NCBI GenBank assembly: GCA_013399115.1
Contig: VXAA01000093.1
Coordinates: forward strand, 114,900-178,899
Source of the DNA: Anseranas semipalmata
Taxonomy: Eukaryota; Chordata; Aves; Anseriformes; Anseranatidae
Direction of reading: 5' to 3'
DNA: 64,000 nucleotides
Both the position numbers and the translations under genes were made by a program. Below, in pieces: positions 14,442 through 26,300 of this stretch. The notes beneath the pieces are model-generated. The model saw only the letters and a program-made list of their open reading frames with translations, did not search any database and was not told the DNA's origin. How positions within the stretch are numbered: position 1 is the stretch's first letter; each line of letters opens with the position of its first letter.

Positions 14442-17400
14442 TGAAAAGCTAGTGCTTTTGAATGATTGCTACATATCTTGGGGATATGAAAAGGAAAAAG
14501 GCCAAAAGCCGAGAGTTTTTGTGCTTCGGGAAGTGCTGCAAGGGTCCCATGCTATGAAAGCAAGTGAGTTTTACTGTTAATTTCAGCAAGTACAAGACAA
14601 AACTTTGGTCATCTTAAGCACATGACTGCTATTATAAAATAAAGAAATATAATAGTTAAGGAAGGCTGATAGCTCATTCACTCATTAGTCTTTCTATAAC
14701 AAATTGTGAAACCAGAGATGCAAATGTAGATTTGTTTGCATTTATTAACATGGGCTCTGGTTCTGCACTGGGAGCATTTACTCACCTCCATCTGGGAACC
14801 TTTCTGCATAAAGTGGGACTGCAGAATTGAAACCCTTATTCCTGAGGGTTTTTAATAGCTTGTTTTATAGACATGAATTACTAACCGCTCGGAAATGCTG
14901 TTCCTAGAGAGACTTTTAAAAAAGTATCAGATGAAAAGTCTCCATGACTGATGCTGCCAGATGAAATTGAGGCACATTCATGATGCAGAACTTGAAGAAA
15001 TCTCAGAGAAATGGCTGAGTAAGTTTCTTTTGCTGACTACTCTTTTTCATGAAAACAGTGTTAGAGTTGATTTTGTGCTAGAAATTGGCACATAATACCT
15101 AGCTTCTCTTATATGTGAAAGTCCAGCTTCACATGTTTTCATTTTTCAGTTTATATTGTTTTGTTTTAGCATTTTATACTTTTTTCATATTTTTTCAGAC
15201 AGAAATTGCAAAAGATTTAATTTCGCATCTTTGTATTATGGAAAGTACACTTCAAATGAAGGGAAATGTTAGGCATGAAGGCCAGAGAATAGCTAAGGAC
15301 AGAGCTAAGACATGAGCAATATTATGTTATAATATTTTCACAGAACTCTGGACTAAAAGCAATGCATTCCAAAACAATCACTGCAGTTTTCTATACGTGA
15401 ATATTTGCACATATCAATAATATACAGTATGCTTGGCTTAGCAGTAAGAATGCAACACATCAGTCTACCAGAAGCAATATTCTCCCTGGAACAGAATATT
15501 TCCTTGGAATATCCTGCTCTTTTTGACACCTCAGTTTTAACTTTTCCTATAACTTGATCTGGAAATGATGACCAGCTTGAAATCTATATAACTTGAAGGC
15601 TTTATCAGTAAAGCCCAGCAGAGTTATATTTCTCTGTGGCTGTGATGTTGAAACCTGGTGAAAAAATCAATTTTTCCTTTTGCTGAATGGTATATTTGAA
15701 GCATTTAAAAAGGGTGAATGAGTGTGCTGAGAGCCTGTCATTCTCGAAGTACTTTCTTATGCAGCATGTGTAGGTACAGCTGCCTGTTAGCCCTGAGAGG
15801 CTGTGTGTGTTTGATGCATTGGATGTTGTGTCAGCAGGAAAGAGAAAAAGAGGAGATGAGGTATATCAGAAAGAAAGTTGATAGCAAATGGTGTTTTGAA
15901 CAGCCTTTATCCCCCAGTGTAATATATTATGGAAATAATGATCCTGACAAGTGATGCTTCTGTGTAACCTGAAAAGATACAGTAGGGATTATGCACGCTC
16001 AAGTCACTCTGGACTGGGTACTCAGTTGTCTAGAAATGCTGTAAGTGTCTTCATCATGAACAACTTTGTTATAGATGCAGTAGCAAAAACTAGGTTACTA
16101 AAAGAGAAAAAAATGAAATGGATTTTACTTATTATTATTATTTTAGCTAGCAAGGGGAACAAAAAATGGTATCTTTAATCTGTTTTTATAGAGTTATCAT
16201 TTATTCTGATTTAATACCAAATTTTAGTTTGTATTTAGGGATGAATTGCAAGCTTTAACTCATTTTCAAGCTTACTCAAACACAGTTGTTTCAAAACCAT
16301 AAATAAATTGTTAATTAATTAACATGGTAGGCAATGAGAAGTGGGCTAAAGGTTTAAAATGAGGTATCAGGAAGCCAGAATAAATAAAACATGAGTGCAA
16401 AACAGCCTGTAAGGAAGGTACAGAGAGTATGCGGAGGAAATGATTATACTAGAAAAAAGAACAAAATGCTTCTGACCTGTACACTCTCATTAAGCACAGA
16501 AACACAACCAAAAAGGCAGGATAAAGATAGCATGTACATCTAGCCTTTAACATCAATAAATTGGCTTATGTGTTGCTTTAGTTTACAGAGATTTCCTTCC
16601 AGTAGCAATAGGCTGGTGTACTTCACCAGAGGAGGACACGCTGGCTTCAGCCCATTTGATGATTCCCTTCTTCCCCCCGACAAATGTCAGGACTCAGAGT
16701 AGGACACAAAATAAGTTTAGGCAACTTACTGCATTTTAGGAATATCATCCAGTATATACAACATATTATATATATGCATATAAATATTATATACAACATT
16801 ATCATTTTCAGAGCTTCAAAGACATACCCAGCCCCAAGGTCAGAATTACCAACACATTCAGTCTGCAGGGTTGGGCTCTCTCTTCTGCCTTATACTGGTT
16901 CTTCTACCACTGAAATATAGCAGAATGTTTTCAGCTAAGAAAAACAAACAGACAAAAACCTTTTAATCTGATCATGCTTGAATGAAAAGAATATTAGTTA
17001 ACAGGAAATACAGCTCATTTATTTAAGACTTTTTGCATGCTAGGTTGCAATGCTGATAAATCATTGAGATCTTCTTTTGCATGGAAATCCCTTAAGAATG
17101 GAATATGCCTGTTTGTGGTATACTTTGTGCAGATGTTAAGTGGGAATCTTGTACAGTATATTTCACTTCCCCTATTAACATCTGCCCCCTTCTCTGTTTC
17201 TCCTTCCTGGCATTGCTATTCCTTCCCCGCATACACAGAGTTAACTAATGCCAGAAGAAGTGAGTTTATTTTGCTTGAATGCTTAAAAAAAGTGAATGTT
17301 ATGACAGAATGAAAAAATTTGATAAGCTAAAACAAAAGGCAGTGAATGTTAAGAACAATTTCCAATGACCTAGGTAATATAAAATTGTTTCATTAGAAGT

Positions 17401-19627
17401 ATGAGCATTAACAATATTGGACATCTAAAAATGTAAAATTAACAGTTTGAAAACATTAATCTGGATGAGATATAACATTGTACATGAAACATAATGACTT
17501 CTCTGAAATTCAGCCAGGATGCTGTGCTACTCATTTAGACAAAGAAGACAACTAGTTAATCATGGTACAGAAAATTAGACAGAGTAAATTAGTTTCCTGC
17601 ATTCCACACTCTTAGCTACGAAAAAGAATATATTACGCTAATTAGGGAGTAAAAATACTCTGAGCTTTTAGAAAAAGAATGCAAGAGATAGATCCTGGCT
17701 CTGGAATGCTTTATCAACCTATTGTGTTTGCATGATACAATTTTATGATTTTATCAGTTAGGCAGCCTACATTAAAGGGTCCTCAACTTTGATTATATTG
17801 AATAAAAGACATGATAGTTTATACTGAAAATTATCATGCATGGCTTCTATCCTTAATTTTCATGGACTCTTGGAGGCTCTAATGAAATGTAAATAAATTT
17901 AATTTTAAAACCTATGTGATTATATGTGTTATAATAAAAAAGGCTAGAAACACAATTGAAATATGAAGTTAACCATCAAATTTTAAGTTTACTAGAGGAT
18001 TATCATCTTGGTTGTGCTGTAAAGATTTTTACTTTATCATTATATTTTTTATCCTTAATGCTACAGGAGTGTATATTCTTATTGTTTTATTTCTGTGTTC
18101 TTTAAATTAAGGAAAGTGGGTGTGCTAAAGAATGTTAGAATGGGAATTATTGTAATTAGACTTCGAGGTGAATGGTGAAAGAGAAAGTGAAGTTCACCTA
18201 TTTGTTGCAGCAAAGTATCCTTGTTCTGTAAAGGAATCTGTATTGGTATGAAATCAATGGGAATAATTTTAATTAGAGAAAGCCTTGTCTACAGTTCTGA
18301 AATAAAGCTGTTCTTTTTTTTCCCCCTAAAAAAAAATCAAAATTTTCAGTATGTTTTTTCAAAATAGTAGATTATGTACTTGAAAGAGATATAAATAAAT
18401 TTATCTCTAATTTTTTTTTTTACTTTCCTGTCCTGAATCTGCTTTCAAAATATGATCAATTTCCTACGCACACAAATGGATGGATGGATCAGGTCCTCTC
18501 TTTATCTCTCTTTTATGTGAGCAGTGTTACACCCTTGAAATGAATTTAATTATTTCTAATAAATTGAAAGTGAACAAGACCAAGTTCTGCATGGTTCTAG
18601 TGCTATAGCTGTTTTTTTTAAAGAGCTATAAATTTACAGGACTACTTCTGTGCTACATTCATGTATGCAGCATGAATGTAGCACAGTTTGAGGAGAAGTG
18701 TGATATTAGGTCTTCTTTGGAACTACCCCTCAGCAGTAAGTCTTTCTTTTTTACTAAACATGAAATAACCTGATCAAGAAAATTACTTTTTCAGTCACTC
18801 ATCTTTTATTACATTAGTTCTTAACCATTTTTAAATGAGAGTCAATGCTCTATAATGCTTGTACATTCCTTTTTAAAAAATTCAAATGGTGTTTTTGAGT
18901 GTTGTTTATTAGGAAACTGTGTGTATATGTGCATGTATGTGTGATTGTGTGCAGTGAGGTGAAGGAAGAGAGTGACCCCTTTATTTCATAAGACCTGCTT
19001 CTTAAGTTGTCTCAGACTTTCAAAAAATGCCAAGACCAACGATAGAAACTTCAGCTCTAAAGAAAGAATGTCCTAGAAAGGTTTGAACAAACACTAAAGA
19101 GGGGTTTTAGTCTCTTAACAAAGTTGTTTTCACCACTAAATCATGTTGTAGTTGGATAATGCAACAGGTTATTTTTTAAGCAGAATTGGTGTCATCTTCT
19201 TGAAATCGGCCTAAATTGTGATTTTGTTTCTAACACATTATTTTTCTTTTTATAAGCATTTCTGAAACATATGCAATAAATATTTAGACTCTTAATTTAC
19301 CATAGATCAATCTAAAAATTGACCTTGTTATCTTAATAGAATTCATTTACCTAATTATTATTCCTATCCCATCAATCTTGGTTTTGCACCAACTTGAACA
19401 ATGTCACTTTTTTGCTGTTTGCACTTTAATTCGATTTCCATTCTAAGTTTATGAACAGTAATAGGGTCCTGCTTGAATATTCATTAGCTTTGAATTGTGA
19501 GCTATGAAAAGGTGCTTTCTTTTACCTTAATGAAAGTGGCTCAGCATGGGATGGATCAGTAATGACATTTGATTTTACGCATCCAACAAATTTTTTTATT
19601 ATTTATTGATACATCTTGTCCAAACAG
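14442..19627 (+). other. EPHA7: EPHA7 intron 5, 3' part
   Basis: Non-coding AT-rich sequence between the CR1 element and the first coding exon of the window. It holds a perfect 16-bp hairpin at 18648-18686, a 14-bp palindrome of stacked TTAATTAA type at 16310-16323, and a TG-rich stretch near 18918-18957. The intron ends in a T-rich tract and the acceptor at 19626-19627. No other mobile element was recognised. Confidence 0.8.
18648..18686. repeat. Perfect 16-bp inverted repeat (hairpin)
   Basis: Arm 18648-18663 (CTGTGCTACATTCATG) is the exact reverse complement of arm 18671-18686, with a 7-base spacer TATGCAG. Pairing stops at both outer edges, where T faces T. The arms have mixed base composition, so this is not an AT-repeat artefact. 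No known element was recognised. Confidence 0.85.
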
Positions 19628-19752
19628 CTCCCTCACAAGTTAGCGGAGTAATGAAAGAGAGAGTGCTGCAGAGGAGCGTGGAGCTTTCCTGGCAGGAACC
19701 AGAACATCCCAATGGAGTCATTACTGAATACGAAATCAAGTATTATGAGAAA
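19628..19752 (+). CDS. EPHA7: EPHA7 exon 6: second fibronectin III domain, N-terminal half
   Basis: This 125-bp exon starts in phase 1: its first two bases complete an alanine codon begun in the previous exon. It ends on a codon boundary before the donor gtaagt. It encodes the start of the second extracellular FN3 repeat. The frame opens with PSQVSGVMKERVL and runs through ELSWQEPEHPNG, with the conserved FN3 tryptophan, to EIKYYEK. The acceptor is a T-rich tract ending in caaacag. A length of 125 bp is what I recall for this exon in Eph genes. FN3 repeats lie between the ephrin-binding region and the membrane and contribute to receptor clustering. Confidence 0.97.
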
Positions 19753-22700
19753 GTAAGTGCTTAGATTATCTGTAATGTACAACGATGTGCTGTTTGTGTT
19801 GTGTTGGCTCACTAAATTGTGGAACAATGTTAAAACCGTAACCATGCTATCAACTATCCTGTCTTTTCAAAGTCACAGTGATTTTGCTCACTTTTAATAA
19901 CTAATGATTCCCTGCAATTATTATTGCTATCGTATGTCCCATATATTGTGTTTAGGTAAAGGTGAAGTATCCCCTCAAAATCAGCCTTTTTTTTTCCACA
20001 ACTTTCCTATTGTTAAGTTCAACTGTGGAGATTTTACCATGAGATTTGTCATTTTCCAGTTGCTCCTACATTGCGTTTAAAGCTTGTTTCATTTCCTTCT
20101 GTGTCACTGTGATTCTAGTCTTGAGATGAGACATGAAATACAACTCTTGACTGCATTTTGTATTATTTTATAAGATGAGCAGCTTAGACTTGATGTCTGA
20201 AAACTTCCAGAACACTTCCTACAGTTTCAGCTGATAAATATTCCTTATTTGTCCTTTTAAAAAGTCCCAGGAACATGAGAGTTATTTTTCACTCCTTCTC
20301 TCAACGCAGTAATGAATTGAGGGCTGCTTTTCAATAGTAGATGAAGCGTTCTCTGTTTCTGTTAGAGTGAAATTGCAATCTTATTGATGTCAGTTAGAGT
20401 TTTGCCATTCATTTCAGTGTGTCCACGGCTTCATTCGTGATAACTTTGAAGTACTCCAGAATAAAAAAAAAATCTGACAAGCAACCATAAGCTGGATGAA
20501 AATGAGGTGAAAGAAGGTTGTGCACCTACATGCTTGTCATTGGACCTGGACTAAGTGTGGCTACTCCAAATTCCCTCGGAAATTTACTGCAGCACATAGC
20601 ATATTCCTAATTTTTTATAAAATGCTCTGGGAGAAAAAAAAAATAAAATACAAAGAAATGAACAAAGGAGCTCCTTTGTGATCACTTGTGAAGACATTTC
20701 ATCTCTGCAAACAAGGCAATAGTATCTCTATATCAAAAAGAGCATATCAGCTTGCTAGCTAACATACAATTAGGTAAATTCAGACCAGATTGGATATAAT
20801 ATCATGTGTCACATCTAATTTTCAGTACTGAATTACACAAATATACTTATCAATAGATCTTTATGTAGATGGGGAAGGGAATAAAATGTTTATTTGTTGA
20901 TGCTAAGTCCCACTTTAAGTTGTTCGTGGTAATATGTCTCGTATAACAAAACTTACCAGATATGTACAAATAGATAAATATTTTCTTTGAAAATAATTTT
21001 ACTAATTTTGGCAAATAATTTTTCTCCCTCACACACTCACACAAATGAATACCATACATTAAAAAAAAAATGCATATTTACCAAAACCAAAACTGTTCTA
21101 TGTACACACAGAGAAAAAAAAAAATACCATTTTGCCTGTTTTTATATCCGCAATTGTTTCTTTTCGGTTAAAAGAAAGAAGTAAATACCAAGTAGAAGAT
21201 AACAGAAAAATGCCCAAGATACTAGACTTTTCATATATAATAATTGTTAGAATGTAGCTTTTATTATTTTCCCTACATATTAATGTTACTTTAAATAAGA
21301 AGCGGAATTTCATGGCCAGTTTCCTGTGTTTGCCTAGGCAAGAACTGATGTTAAATTACTTTTGTAAGTGAAGGAAACCTGCCGGTATTCTACTTATTAC
21401 AGTGAAATTAACAAAAGAGCATAAGAACCTCATCCTACAATCAGTCACAGATATACTGAATTTAAACCTTTAATTCAGCGAGACTATTTTAAAACAAATA
21501 CTTAAATGCTTGCCTTCCTTCTTAAGTAGTGCAGATCAGCTTGAAAAGTGCTTCATAAGCTTCTTGCTCAGAACAAGAGAGGCAGTTTAAGTTTTGTTCC
21601 ATTATTTACCCCCCCCCAAAAGGAAAAAAACAACAACAACAACAAAAAAAATCAGATCTGGACTTTCAGCTCCTTTTAGAGCCAAATTAAATCAAACATT
21701 TTTGTGGTTCTGAAATATTCTGATGTGTGGTGGCTTTTTTTTTTTTTTTTTTTTTCACCTCTCCTTTCTGGCTAGGGCTGGAATGGAAAATGCCCAAAAT
21801 CTCCTACATAGGCCTGTCCTGTGATATTTCTAGCTCAGCTTATTTTTACCTCTTTTTTGTTATTATTAAATATATATATATATTTAAATTCAAGACCTGA
21901 TAATTCAAATAAGACTCATTTATGCATCAAAACCCAAATTCTGAAATTCCATTGTGGCTTACAGTCGTGAACCTATATGACTATTTGCAGTGTCATTATG
22001 CTTGTTTCTCCTCTCTCAAGCATTCCTGTTCTTTCTCACATACCAACGTACATTCCATTATGGTCCTCACTTACAGATGATTTAAATTTTCTTGGAGAAG
22101 ATATGAAAAATTGTTGCTAGCCGAGCTGACGGGCTTGCTCAAATGACAGAGTGGGCAAGGCCCAGGAGAAGCCATTACTGAATTTCTGAAAAGAAATCAT
22201 ATATGTTGCTTTGAACCCTGTATTTCAGCAAAAGCCTCTGCTTCTTTGTTGACTGTGAAGGGGAAGGTTTTCCATCATTTTTAGCTGGCAAATTGAAATG
22301 AGTTACAGATTTATTCTTTCTCTCTGTATTCGTCTCATTAGCACTACTTCGTACGGCTCGTGCTTCTCTGGTCATGTGGTGTATTCAGATGGTTGGTTAA
22401 TTCATCTCTTCTGCCCTTCAAATCAGGGTTGCATCTGGCACCAAAAATCAACAGGGCTGCACATATCTATGCTGAAAGATAATCTGGATCAGTAAATGTG
22501 ATGAATAAATAGAGCTTTTTGAATATTGTAAAGATCTCTGATACAGCTTTTGTAGCGTTTGAAAGTAAGTAATTACTCATCAGATTTGTAGTCTTACAGC
22601 TTCAGGTCTGGGGGGTGTCCTACTAAGCTTCTCTCCCTGGGTTCCTCTTGATGCCATAGAGTCATAACCTGAGAAAAGCCAGAGAAAAGACTAAATACTT

Positions 22701-23176
22701 TTAGCCAGAGACCTCAGAATTTGCACAAAATCCAGCCAGTCATACATTGGCACTCTTATAATTTTTAAAGGTATTGGAAGGAAAAGAAAGGTTCTGACCA
22801 TGAAATAACAGATTTCCCTGTCCCTGAACTGTTTAAACCCCACAGGTCCCCCTGGAAAGCTGTGTTCAAGCTATTTTTTTCATGAAAATTACACCAAATG
22901 TAATCAGAGCCAAAGAAGCAATCATTTTATGTCTAGATATTTTATGAGTAACAACATGAGCATCCCATTTGAATTTTATGTTACACTTAGACCTCCTCAT
23001 TGCAATGACAGTGTTTTGTAATACTCCACAGAGTATGCTTTATTTTTTATGTTGGGGAAAAAAACATTCAACAAATTGAAATAAACTGCCCGGGCCAGCT
23101 GTCAGATGCTGATGTGCAACCATGATAAAATCTGACCTGTAAATGTCATTTAAATCTTTTGTCTTATTTCTTCCAG
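19753..23176 (+). other. EPHA7: EPHA7 intron 6
   Basis: A 3424-base intron with donor gtaagt and acceptor ttccag. It contains a C9 run near 21610-21618 followed by an A-rich CAA stretch, a 21-base T run at 21735-21755 and a short AT dinucleotide run near 21869-21884. No exon or transposon was recognised. Confidence 0.85.
21735..21755. repeat. Poly(T) run, 21 bases
   Basis: An uninterrupted T homopolymer inside intron 6. It could be the minus-strand tail of a degraded retroposed insertion, but no element body is visible next to it. Confidence 0.8.
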
Positions 23177-23345
23177 GATCAAAGGGAGAGAACCTATTCA
23201 ACAGTAAAAACCAAGTCTACTTCAGCTTCTATTAATAACCTAAAGCCAGGAACAGTGTATGTTTTCCAGATTCGTGCTTTTACTGCTGCTGGTTATGGAA
23301 ATTATAGCCCTAGACTGGATGTTGCTACACTAGAAGAAGCCACAG
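23177..23345 (+). CDS. EPHA7: EPHA7 exon 7: second fibronectin III domain, C-terminal half
   Basis: This 169-bp exon begins on a codon boundary (DQRERTYSTVK) and ends one base into a codon at GCC ACA G, before gtaaac. It completes the second FN3 repeat, with the FN3 signature LKPGTVYVFQIRAFTAAGYG and then SPRLDVATLEEAT leading towards the membrane. Mammalian EphA7 as I recall it has five extra residues (GKMFE) after EEAT, made by a donor slightly downstream. Here the bases after the donor would read GKHLDLW and no suitable downstream donor is seen, so the product goes straight from EEAT to ATAVSSEQ. Confidence 0.96.
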
Positions 23346-26300
23346 GTAAACATTTAGATTTGTGGGAAATTTGCATTTTCAGTAGGAGTAATAAGAAAAG
23401 CAAAAAAATAAAGAGTCATGGGCAATGTTATTAAAATTAGAAAAAAAAATAAATTCTATATGAAGGTGGATTTTTGTCATTGTATGTTGAGGGATGATCT
23501 TCAGTTAGTTGTTTTACCATAGAACTATGAATTGCACTCTTATAATTAACCAGAAAAACTGTAACATGTCAGGCTTTTCTCCTCTGATGTCCTTCCAACA
23601 CAAAGAAAATGTTTTTTTTTTTCACTTGAACATACACTTCTTCCCTTCTCACAAGAGAAGAGATTAGTGGTGAGCTGAATAACCCTAGTATGTTCTTCAG
23701 TAATTGAGGAGAGGAAGAAAGAGCAGATTTCAGCCCATGGAGGCTTCTCCAGGTCATTTGTTTCACCTGTGTGATTTCCTACAAAAAAAAAAAAAAACAC
23801 CGAAGTTTTTACAGTTTTGTTTACCTATGCGTGTGTCTTCTTTCAGATCTATGTCCATTCTTAGTATCTTCTGAGTTCATAGGCCAGTCAGTTTGTTTTA
23901 GTAAAGAATTAGAGGTCTCAAAGACACTAGGTTTCTTTAAGGCTCTTGTAATAAGTTGTAAGCTCTGTAAACTAAAAACAGCCACTAAAACCCTCATAAT
24001 GGAAAGTATGAAGCTGAAGCATGAATTTGCTCAGTACAGTATACCAGAGAATCTGGCTGTGACATCTCAGCAGGGGGATAACGTTCTGGGAGACCTTGCT
24101 CTTTGATGCTGAAACCAATCATGCACCCTTATTTGTCTAAAAATTACACTGATACCTTTTTCACCACTAATAATGTAGTTATGTGCATGCATACTTACAA
24201 GAAATCTTCCACATTCTGGGTCTTTGGAAGGAAACTCTTGCACCAATGAGAGCTGGCAGTCATGAGCCAGCTCATGGGAACTACCTGTGTCCCTGGCAGC
24301 AAAATTTGGTTATTTGGTTTTGGGTCATTTGCTTCAGGTCCACCTGCCTGACAACAGGTCAGCCAGGTTTAGAGCTGAGAATACATAGCCTACAGGTTCA
24401 AAAGCTGTGGATGCCAGCTCTGCTCTCTGTGCTTTATGCAGCATATCTGAGGTGCAGACACACGCAATTGCATCTTATTTAACTGCAGCCAGGTGTCGCC
24501 TTAAGAATTTGTGGGTATTCTTAAAAATCGGTAGCTAGGTCTTAACCTTGCAGAATATGAAAACTGTCAATAACGAATAATAGCACACAGCTGATAGACA
24601 TAATTGAAATAGTAATTATCATAATAGCAACAATAAAATATTATTACCAGTATTATTATCCCTGTTATTATTATTAGCATGCTCTTCATGTGTAGAGTTC
24701 TGCTTTACAAAGACAGTGAAATTCAGCAGAATCCCTGAGCTACAAGCATCAGTATCCTGAGTTACAGACAGAAGTAATTTCATATTTGGGTGAATTTCTG
24801 GAAAACAAATGAAAAGGCTTTCATGATTTGTCACATGTTGCTGCTAATTATCTAATTTATTGTCCATAGCAATTTAAAATTGTTAGACCAAAATGTTTCT
24901 GAAACATTTCATTAATTACATGGGTATTTTTTATATACTGCATGTAAGCATACTAAGCCACTAAGATGAGGAAACATAATTTCTGAGGTAAACAATCTTG
25001 ACTGGAGTTTTATTAACTTATGGAAGATTAGGAAATTCTGGAATAAATGTATCACTGACCCTTTTGCATCATGTACTCTTTTTCTGACTCAGGTGATGAA
25101 AATTTACATATAAACCAGTGACATTCTTGGCCAGAATGCAGAGCGGATATTTTCTTTTGTCACAGGCTAGCTTTGCGTTTTGACATTCCATGTCCTGTGC
25201 TTTCACAAAAGAAAATTTTGAAAGTGACATATTTTCAGTTTTCTTGAGAGGGATTATAGAATGTAGTTCTCATCAGTGATAAACAACCCCAATTTTCCAT
25301 ATATAGTTTTCAGAAATAATTAAAATGTTGGTAAAAGGATAGTAAATTTAATCAAATTATTTTAGAATTCTCTTACATAAATAAGAATATTTGTTTCTCA
25401 TATTTTATTTGTAGTTTTATCAGATCTTGCAGGTTAATAAAATTAGGTTTGTGTTAGCATTTCATAAGAAGAACTTTAGTGGATCATTTTTAGGAAATAT
25501 ACCTCAGGTGAAGTATTGTACAAGTGAACAGTAAACCAGTGTTATGCTACAGTTAAGAGGCATTGGCTTCTCATTATTCCAGTGGATTTCTGAATGTGGC
25601 TTTTAAAACTATCAAAGCATTTTAAGAATATATATAGTGATAGTGCTCAACCAGCACAGTTAGCTAGTCCTGTTGCCTACCTGAAACTCACCTGGCATTT
25701 CAACTGTTTAGCACCTCTTGGTTGGTGCTGTTGATTTAGTAGATTTTTGTATTATGTTCCAGTTTCTGTATTGTGATCAAAACTGCATGGCCACTTTCGA
25801 GTATTTGAGGAACTATGTCCATTATGTAGTCCAATGTGTAAAATATACATATTTAATACCTATATTCACACATATTGCATGTGTTGGACAACACATACAC
25901 ATTCATGTAAAAATTGTAAAATTACAAAGCAAAAATGTTTTATGAAGGCAGAATGTTTATATTCTATGCTATGTTTGTCACAGATCAAAGTAACTGAATC
26001 ATAGTATTTTGTTGTTTATTAGAAAGAGAAGTCTCCCTCGAAGAAAATATAAACTCAAAGAATATCACTTAAGTGGTAATTTTACCTTTTGATCCACTGA
26101 ATTATTTAAAAGATATTTTGCATCATTTGTAGCCAGTGGATCTAAAGAGTTTCCTGTGCTTTTTGTAATTCCAGACGTATGGGAGACACTGTATTCTAGA
26201 TATTAAGCAACACAAACCTCGAGAATAAATGAGTACATCCAGGTTGAAAATGCTGATGGTATTTTCTAATCAGAATTTCAATGGAAAAATAATTGTGCAA

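Noticed and set aside
16310..16323. Perfect palindrome GTTAATTAATTAAC resembling an HNF1 site
   Set aside because: The spacer between half-sites is two bases rather than one, and stacked TTAATTAA strings are common in AT-rich intron.
24183..24482. 99-codon open frame in intron 7
   Set aside because: It lies within an intron of EPHA7, shows no domain or repeat match, and has no splice or promoter context.
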